A stretch of DNA of 11,948 nucleotides from DATAFO01 sp046728015 (GTDB taxonomy: Bacteria > Actinomycetota > Thermoleophilia > Solirubrobacterales > 70-9), in NCBI GenBank assembly GCA_046728015.1, contig JBKPDQ010000108.1:1-11948 (forward strand), in the 5' to 3' direction. Positions 8,142 to 11,948 of this stretch are shown in pieces. The position numbers and the translations under genes are program-made. Within the stretch, counting starts at the first letter, position 1. The number at the start of each line of letters is the position of its first letter. Below the pieces are notes generated by a model that was given only the letters and a program-made list of their open reading frames with translations, did not search any database and was not told the DNA's origin.

Positions 8142-8930
8142 ATGGCCAGCGAATCGACCGGCCCAGTCGCCGTCTACGGTGCCACGGGCTACACCGGGCG
8201 CCTGGTCGCCGCGGAGTTGCTGCGGCGCGGCGCGGAAGCGGTGCTGGTGGGGCGCAATCCAGCCAAGCTCGAGATCGTCGCGGAGGATCTCGGGGGAGGC
8301 GTCGAGACCCGGGTAGCGCCCCTCGACGACGCTCTCGCCCTGCGGGAGGCGCTCGAGCCCTGCCGGGCCGTGATCTCGTGCGCCGGACCCTTCGCAGAGC
8401 ACGGCGAGCCGGTCCTGGCCGCCGCGATCGCTGCCGGAACGCACTACCTCGACACGAACGGCGAGCAGCGCTACATGCGTCGCGTCTTCGGCGAGTTCGG
8501 CGCCGAGGCCAAGGGCGCCGGCGTAGCCGTCGTGCCGGCGATGAGCTTCGACTACGCCCACGGGGACACGCTGGCGGCCATCACCGCTGCGCCGATCGAG
8601 CCGCTGGAGGAGCTGGTCGTCGCGTATGCCGTGCGTGGATTCGGCGCCTCCCGCGGAACCCTTCGCTCGGTGCTCGGGGTCCTCGCCGGCGGCGACGTCG
8701 AATGGCGCGACGGGCAGCTTGCCGCCGCGCCTCGCACGCGCAGCGCCGGCAGCTTCGACTTCGGGGAGCCAATCGGCAGCCAGCGGATGATCCGCTATCC
8801 CGCCGGGGAGCACCTGACGGTGCCCCGCCACGTCCAGACGCACCGCGTGCGCACGCTGCTGACGGTCGCGACCGTGCTTCCCTTCGCGCACCTGTTCGCC
8901 CCGGACGTCTTCGCCGTGCCGGCGACATGA
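8142..8930 (+). CDS. Saccharopine dehydrogenase/trans-enoyl-reductase-like NADP-binding protein, short C-terminus
   Basis: The 262-residue product begins with a Rossmann fold: VAVYGATGYTGRLVA (9-23), whose GxxGxxG glycines are residues 13, 16 and 19, then LVGRNPAKLE as the second strand and helix. AVISCAGPF and THYLDTNGE follow, both typical of the saccharopine-dehydrogenase-like family that includes mycobacterial trans-acting enoyl reductases. It should be a cytoplasmic NAD(P)-dependent oxidoreductase of unknown substrate. By memory, relatives are about 340-420 residues and continue well beyond the TVPRHV segment; this one stops about 35 residues after it, so the C-terminal part seems missing. 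The stop overlaps the ATG of the next gene (ATGA, 8927-8930). The missing part is not obvious in the next frame. Whether it is functional or a decayed or fused remnant is open. Confidence 0.82.
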   Translation: MASESTGPVAVYGATGYTGRLVAAELLRRGAEAVLVGRNPAKLEIVAEDLGGGVETRVAPLDDALALREALEPCRAVISCAGPFAEHGEPVLAAAIAAGTHYLDTNGEQRYMRRVFGEFGAEAKGAGVAVVPAMSFDYAHGDTLAAITAAPIEPLEELVVAYAVRGFGASRGTLRSVLGVLAGGDVEWRDGQLAAAPRTRSAGSFDFGEPIGSQRMIRYPAGEHLTVPRHVQTHRVRTLLTVATVLPFAHLFAPDVFAVPAT

Positions 8931-9535
8931 GCGCCGTCGCCACCTGCCCGCTCTGCGGCCAGGCGCTCTATCCGTGGGTGACCCCGCCGGACGGTGACGG
9001 GCGCGGACGGTTCCTCGACCGCTGCGAGAACTGTGGCGCAGGCGTGGAGCGGGGCGCAGGCGTGGACGTAGTACGCGAACTCGATGCGATCTCCATCGTC
9101 GACCCGGACGGGTCGCGCTGGGCGCAGCTGGCCAATCGAGGCAGCCTCCAGGCTGGCATCGGCGGCGAGGCCTGGGCGGCAATCGACGCCGGGGAAGGGT
9201 CGCTGCTTCACACGCCGCGCTCGTTTGCGTTCCTCGCCGAGCGCACCGGCTATGAGGTCGAATCGCTGAGCTTCGGGATCCTCGCGCGCAACCAGGCGTG
9301 GATGTGGCAGACCCTGCTCAACGGGCTCACCCTGCATCCAAATTTCGCCCGCGAGGCGATGGCTGGGCGGCTGAGACCCTCCACCGGGCGTGGACGTATC
9401 GCCTTCACGGTGGACCTGGTCGCCTCCGTCCTTGCGGCCCCGCTCGTCGCCCTCGTCTCCGTGCCGCTCGAGCTAATCGCGGTTGCGCTGCGCCGCGGTG
9501 GCCTGATCCGCGCGAGGTTGACGCCGGTTCAGTAG
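8927..9535 (+). CDS. Zinc-ribbon membrane-associated protein resembling a methyltransferase C-terminal part
   Basis: The 202-residue product starts at ATG 8927, coupled by ATGA to the reductase gene. Two Cys pairs, C7-x2-C10 (CPLC) and C33-x2-C36 (CENC), form a zinc ribbon. A middle region contains LLHTPRSFAFLAERTGYEVESL (93-114), which resembles the final strand-helix part of class I SAM-dependent methyltransferases, but no SAM-binding glycine motif precedes it. A further conserved-looking stretch (RNQAWMWQTLLNG, 121-133) follows. The end has one long hydrophobic segment (about 158-186) with an Arg-rich flank, likely a membrane anchor. It may be a lineage-specific family; I cannot assign a reaction. 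The frame continues open upstream to 8378 as a shadow of the reductase gene, which I exclude. Confidence 0.8.
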   Translation: MSAVATCPLCGQALYPWVTPPDGDGRGRFLDRCENCGAGVERGAGVDVVRELDAISIVDPDGSRWAQLANRGSLQAGIGGEAWAAIDAGEGSLLHTPRSFAFLAERTGYEVESLSFGILARNQAWMWQTLLNGLTLHPNFAREAMAGRLRPSTGRGRIAFTVDLVASVLAAPLVALVSVPLELIAVALRRGGLIRARLTPVQ

Positions 9536-9562
9536 CCACCTGGACCCGACGGCAGCGTCTGC

Positions 9563-10468
9563 CTAGCCGCCGAGATCCTTGTTCTCTGGCGCGAACTTGC
9601 TCGCGATGAAGGTCGCGCCCTGCGGGTCGCCGATGACGGTCATCCGGACCCATGGGGCGTCGAACGGCGGGACGATCACCCTGCCGCCGAGCTCGGAGGC
9701 CTTCGCGGCCGCGGCGTCGGCGTCGTCGACCGCGAAGGTCACGCTCCAATGTGCCGGCGTGTCGGGCTGGTCGTCTGCGATTGGATTGATGGTCGCGACG
9801 ACGTCCTCGAACCCCTCTGGCGCGCCCGCCTCCGCCCACTGCTTGCGGAGGTCTGGGTGGTAGCGCTCGAGGTAATCGCCGTACCCGGGCAGCGTCCACA
9901 TCTGAACACCGCCTGGCCCGGCGAGCGTCTGCCACCCGAACACCGAGCCGTAGAACGACCTCGCCGCTTCAACGTCACGGGTGTTGAGGCCGTTGAAGTT
10001 CAGTGAGCCCGGGTCGTTGACCACTCGCGCGCCCTTGTGCTCCTTCGCCTCCCAGACGCAGAACGCCGCTCCCTCGGGATCGGTGAAGACGGCCATCCGG
10101 CTGGCGTCCATGAAGTCGAAGGGCTCCATCACGACGCCCCCGCCGGCATCGCGGACCTTGGACGCGGCCTCGTCGGCGCTCTCGACCCAGAAATAGGTGT
10201 TCCACATCGCCCTCGGCGGTGGCGCCTCGGGGATCGATCCGACGGCGGCAACATCGCCGCCGCGCGAGTCGCCCGACCTATCAAACAGAGACCAGCCTGT
10301 CGTCTCGCACCGGGCGATGAAGTACTTGCCCTCCGAGCTCGGCGCCATCACGTCCTGGAACTCCCAGCCGAAGAGGCCGCCGTAGAAGTCGACCGCCGCC
10401 TCCGGGTCGGGTTCGCTCGCAACCACCCAGCAGGGAACGCCGGGGACGTATCCGTCGCGTTCGGGCAT
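9563..10468 (-). CDS. Double-VOC/glyoxalase-fold protein of the CFP30B (TB27.3) type
   Basis: The 301-residue product has two vicinal-oxygen-chelate domains (about 9-130 and 145-290). Each begins with an FYG(G/S)(L/V)FGW helix-turn (28-35 in the first, and again in the second) and ends in a DP(E/Q)GA strand. MPERDGYVPGVPCWV, WNTYFWVESADEAASKV and HWSVTFAVDDADAAAAKA closely recall the mycobacterial Rv0577 (CFP30B) family as I remember it, which is about 260 residues. The extra length lies mostly in the second domain, in an acidic loop before HWSVTFAV. Classical glyoxalase metal ligands are not all evident, so enzymatic glyoxalase activity is uncertain. ATG 10468 has a GGAGAG Shine-Dalgarno 5 nt upstream. 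It follows the short-chain dehydrogenase gene on the same strand with a 56-bp gap. Confidence 0.9.
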   Translation of the reverse strand: MPERDGYVPGVPCWVVASEPDPEAAVDFYGGLFGWEFQDVMAPSSEGKYFIARCETTGWSLFDRSGDSRGGDVAAVGSIPEAPPPRAMWNTYFWVESADEAASKVRDAGGGVVMEPFDFMDASRMAVFTDPEGAAFCVWEAKEHKGARVVNDPGSLNFNGLNTRDVEAARSFYGSVFGWQTLAGPGGVQMWTLPGYGDYLERYHPDLRKQWAEAGAPEGFEDVVATINPIADDQPDTPAHWSVTFAVDDADAAAAKASELGGRVIVPPFDAPWVRMTVIGDPQGATFIASKFAPENKDLGG

Positions 10469-10473
10469 TGGTG

Positions 10474-10479
10474 CTCTCC
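10474..10479 (-). promoter_or_regulatory. Shine-Dalgarno site of the VOC gene
   Basis: Minus-strand GGAGAG lies 5 nt before ATG 10468. The presence of a ribosome site contrasts with the neighbouring dehydrogenase gene, which has none. Confidence 0.6.
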
Positions 10480-10524
10480 GTCCGAGTCGTTGACAGCTCG
10501 GCGCACCCTACCCCGGCATGGGCT

Positions 10525-11331
10525 TCAGGTCGCCCCGCGCCAGACCCGTTTGACGATCGGGAGCGCGAGGGCGCGCGGGGCGTGCTGGCCGGTGATCGCG
10601 CCGGCGCGATTCATGATCCCCGGCACGACCACGCGCTTGCCCTTCTCAGCGCCGTCGACCGCCTCGCGGGCAACGGTCTCGACGGGCGTCCAGAACGGCT
10701 CGGGCAGGTTGTCCTCCGCCTGGTCGAGCCCGGCCGCATGCACGAACTCGGTCTTCACCGGCCCGGGGCAGAGTGCGGTGACGCTGACGCCGGTCCCCTT
10801 GAGCTCTGCGTGGACCGCTTCGCTGAGGCTCAGCACGAACGCCTTCGTGGCCGCGTAGACAGCGGTTCCGGGGAGCGGCTGGAAGGCCGCGGTGGAGGCG
10901 ACGTTGACGATGGCTCCGGCGCCGCGGGCGACCATCGCGGGCAGGTACCGGCCCTGGAGGTCGACCACGACCTCGCAGTTCAGCTGCACCATTCGCACCA
11001 GGTACTCGCGATCGGCGGTCGCGCATTCGCCGCCGCCACCGAAGCCGGCGTTGTTGACGAGGGCGGCAACATCGAGCCCAAGCTCGTCCACGCGGGCAGC
11101 GAGAGCATCACGGCCGGCCGGATCGACGAGGTCGGCGCCGATCGTCTCGGCACGGACACCGCGGGCATCCGAGAGCTCGGCGGCGAGATCGCGCAGGCGC
11201 TCCTCCCGGCGCGCCACCAGCGTCACCCCGTGGCCGCGCTTGGCCAGCTCACGAGCGATCTCCGCGCCGATGCCCGAGGACGCTCCCGTCACGAGCGCGG
11301 TCGTCGTGGGCGATGGCGCGGGGAGGGCCAC
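10525..11331 (-). CDS. Short-chain dehydrogenase/reductase (classical SDR)
   Basis: The 268-residue product has the full classical SDR set: TGASSGIG cofactor motif (15-22), NNAG (93-96), Asn118, Ser146 in the VASTAAF segment, and Tyr159-x3-Lys163 (YAATK). A downstream PGPVKTEF (189-196) is typical of the cofactor-binding loop after strand 6. Arg41 and Arg42 just after strand 2 (VARREERL) favour NADP(H) by the usual rule. It is close to the DltE-like or short-chain acyl-ketoreductase group. The substrate is unknown. Start GTG 11331 is supported by TAGCCT ending exactly 7 nt upstream and no Shine-Dalgarno. It is divergent from the small gene at 11384 with 52 bp between starts, and followed by the VOC gene. 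Confidence 0.93.
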   Translation of the reverse strand: MALPAPSPTTTALVTGASSGIGAEIARELAKRGHGVTLVARREERLRDLAAELSDARGVRAETIGADLVDPAGRDALAARVDELGLDVAALVNNAGFGGGGECATADREYLVRMVQLNCEVVVDLQGRYLPAMVARGAGAIVNVASTAAFQPLPGTAVYAATKAFVLSLSEAVHAELKGTGVSVTALCPGPVKTEFVHAAGLDQAEDNLPEPFWTPVETVAREAVDGAEKGKRVVVPGIMNRAGAITGQHAPRALALPIVKRVWRGAT

Positions 11332-11338
11332 GGGCCCC

Positions 11339-11344
11339 AGGCTA
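11339..11344 (-). promoter_or_regulatory. Candidate -10 (TAGCCT) for the dehydrogenase gene
   Basis: Minus-strand TAGCCT is followed by 7 nt (GGGGCCC) and then GTG 11331. It fits the leaderless pattern seen at other starts in the window. Confidence 0.45.
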
Positions 11345-11370
11345 TCCGAGGGCCGGAGAAGCCGGCTCTC

Positions 11371-11376
11371 TATGCT
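11371..11376 (+). promoter_or_regulatory. Candidate -10 (TATGCT) for the small gene at 11384
   Basis: TATGCT ends 7 nt before ATG 11384. It contains the alternative in-frame ATG at 11372, so promoter and alternative start are mutually exclusive readings. Confidence 0.45.
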
Positions 11377-11383
11377 GACTCAC

Positions 11384-11659
11384 ATGGAAGGAAGCGAAGG
11401 CTTCAACATCTTCGGCGACCCCGACGAGCTGCGTTCGCGGTTGGGCGAGCTCGCGGAACAGATGCAGGGCGCGCAGCGCGTGGCGTGGGCGGACAACGCG
11501 ATCAAGCTCGCTGTCGACATGACCGTGGCCGCGATCAATCGCCTCGATCTGACCGGCAGCAGCGACGAGCAGGCCGTCCAGGTGCGCGACGCGATCCGGA
11601 TCGTGTTTCCGGAGTCCGTGACCCTCGTGCGCGAGGCGCGCGAGGGGCTCGGCTCCTAG
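11384..11659 (+). CDS. Small unknown helical protein (91 residues)
   Basis: The product has a polar start (MEGSEGFNIFGDPDEL), then what look like three amphipathic helices: about 14-27 (DELRSRLGELAEQM), 35-53 (AWADNAIKLAVDMTVAAIN) and 62-84. It has no signal peptide, membrane segment, Cys or recognisable motif, and no family I can name. Start ATG 11384 fits a -10 box exactly 7 nt upstream and no Shine-Dalgarno. ATG 11372 would add four residues (MLTH), with a possible GGAGAA 11 nt before it. It is divergent from the dehydrogenase gene and followed on the same strand by the prepilin-like gene 59 bp later. Coding is supported by regular GC-rich third positions and a clean stop; function is unknown. 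Confidence 0.7.
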   Translation: MEGSEGFNIFGDPDELRSRLGELAEQMQGAQRVAWADNAIKLAVDMTVAAINRLDLTGSSDEQAVQVRDAIRIVFPESVTLVREAREGLGS

Positions 11660-11678
11660 CCCGAACCCGTCACGTTCC

Positions 11679-11698
11679 GCGCTGCTTTGGTGCAGCGC
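11679..11698. repeat. 7-bp GC-rich stem-loop after the small gene
   Basis: GCGCTGC (11679-11685) and GCAGCGC (11692-11698) are perfect reverse complements with a 6-nt loop (TTTGGT), located 20 bp after the stop at 11659. It has no T-run, so it would be at most a weak or Rho-assisted terminator. Confidence 0.4.
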
Positions 11699-11705
11699 CC
11701 GCGCC

Positions 11706-11711
11706 TAGCGT
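11706..11711 (+). promoter_or_regulatory. Candidate -10 (TAGCGT) for the prepilin-like gene
   Basis: TAGCGT is followed by 7 nt (GGGCGAC) and then GTG 11719, the same spacing as at three other starts in the window. Confidence 0.4.
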
Positions 11712-11718
11712 GGGCGAC

Positions 11719-11948
11719 GTGCGCGCGGACCAAGATCGCGGCGCGGCATCGATCGAGCACGCGGGCCTGACGCTGCTGGTGATGCTGCTCTTGCTCGCGG
11801 GAATCGCCGCGGCGGCGAGCGGCTCCCTCGACGCCGGGCGCGAGCTCGGCTCGGCCCTGGGTCGAAAGCTGCGCTGCGGCGCGCGCGCGCCGGACCCGTG
11901 CTGGCGCGACCCGCTGACCGACGCCTACGGCCGAGCCCTCGGCGGGGC
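11719..11948 (+). CDS. Flp/TadE-like class III prepilin N-terminus, 3' end cut off
   Basis: Only the first 76 residues are in the window. They begin with a short charged leader MRADQDRG, then AASIEHAGLTLLVMLLLLAGIAAAA. Taking cleavage after Gly8 puts Glu at position +5 of the mature protein, followed by one hydrophobic helix (about 15-33). This is the prepilin peptidase signature of Flp and TadE/TadF-type pseudopilins. After the helix come polar residues with two Cys (C53 and C61). By family knowledge such proteins are processed at the inner membrane and join a tight-adherence pilus or secretion machine; no other tad gene is in the window. GTG 11719 is preferred for its -10 spacing; an in-frame GTG at 11710 is possible. 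It could also be an unrelated single-pass membrane protein. Confidence 0.65.
   Translation, partial: MRADQDRGAASIEHAGLTLLVMLLLLAGIAAAASGSLDAGRELGSALGRKLRCGARAPDPCWRDPLTDAYGRALGG

Noticed and set aside
8378..8926. Upstream extension of the zinc-ribbon frame
   Set aside because: The extension is Arg-rich shadow of the reductase gene; the real start ATG 8927 forms an ATGA overlap.
10490..10495. A perfect TTGACA hexamer on the plus strand
   Set aside because: No -10 at 16-18 nt and the only downstream target is antisense to the dehydrogenase gene; taken as chance.
10892..11383. Upstream extension of the small gene at 11384
   Set aside because: It is Ser/Arg/Ala-rich antisense of the dehydrogenase gene; the candidate -10 at 11371-11376 marks the likely real beginning.

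Overview
The window is GC-rich, densely coded chromosomal DNA from what is most likely an actinobacterium, possibly the Thermoleophilia/Solirubrobacterales branch. That placement is inference. It rests on high-GC codon use, many GTG starts, candidate -10 boxes of the form TANNNT placed directly before genes that lack a Shine-Dalgarno site, a sortase-type cupredoxin, a secreted protease with calcium-repeat-like ends, and a close relative of the mycobacterial CFP30B/TB27.3 double-VOC protein. I saw no tRNA, rRNA, CRISPR array, insertion sequence, phage gene or toxin-antitoxin pair. There is no stretch of 300 bases without a gene.

Layout. The first 2 kb encode exported proteins: the end of a cupredoxin with an LPATG wall-anchor tail (+, cut by the left edge), convergent with a secreted trypsin/V8-like serine protease (-). 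Next is a minus-strand pair, a DJ-1/PfpI-family protein followed by a Mth938-domain protein. The DJ-1 gene is divergent from acs (acetyl-CoA synthetase, +), and the gap between them holds an 8-bp perfect inverted repeat. acs converges on an alpha/beta hydrolase so tightly that the two stop codons share the bases CTAG. The hydrolase is translationally coupled (ATGA) to an upstream multi-pass membrane protein. That membrane protein is divergent, with only 20 bp between start codons, from a double-ACT regulatory protein.

From 7.4 to 9.5 kb there is a minus-strand pair (a two-CBS protein and a small unknown protein). Divergent from it is a plus-strand coupled pair: a short NADP-binding saccharopine-dehydrogenase-like reductase and a zinc-ribbon membrane protein resembling part of a methyltransferase. 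From 9.5 to 11.3 kb are a double-VOC protein and a short-chain dehydrogenase (both -). The right end has a small unknown gene (+) and the start of a Flp/TadE-like prepilin (+, cut by the edge).

The genes do not form one pathway. acs makes acetyl-CoA, the ACT and CBS proteins are probably small-molecule sensors, and several others are housekeeping redox or detoxification enzymes. I did not find a convincing new multi-gene system. The most interesting signals are: the repeated TANNNT-7 nt-start architecture, which points to leaderless mRNAs; the symmetric divergent -10 at 6865-6871; the inverted repeat before acs; the coupled, apparently shortened reductase/zinc-ribbon pair; and the hexanucleotide-encoded basic tail.
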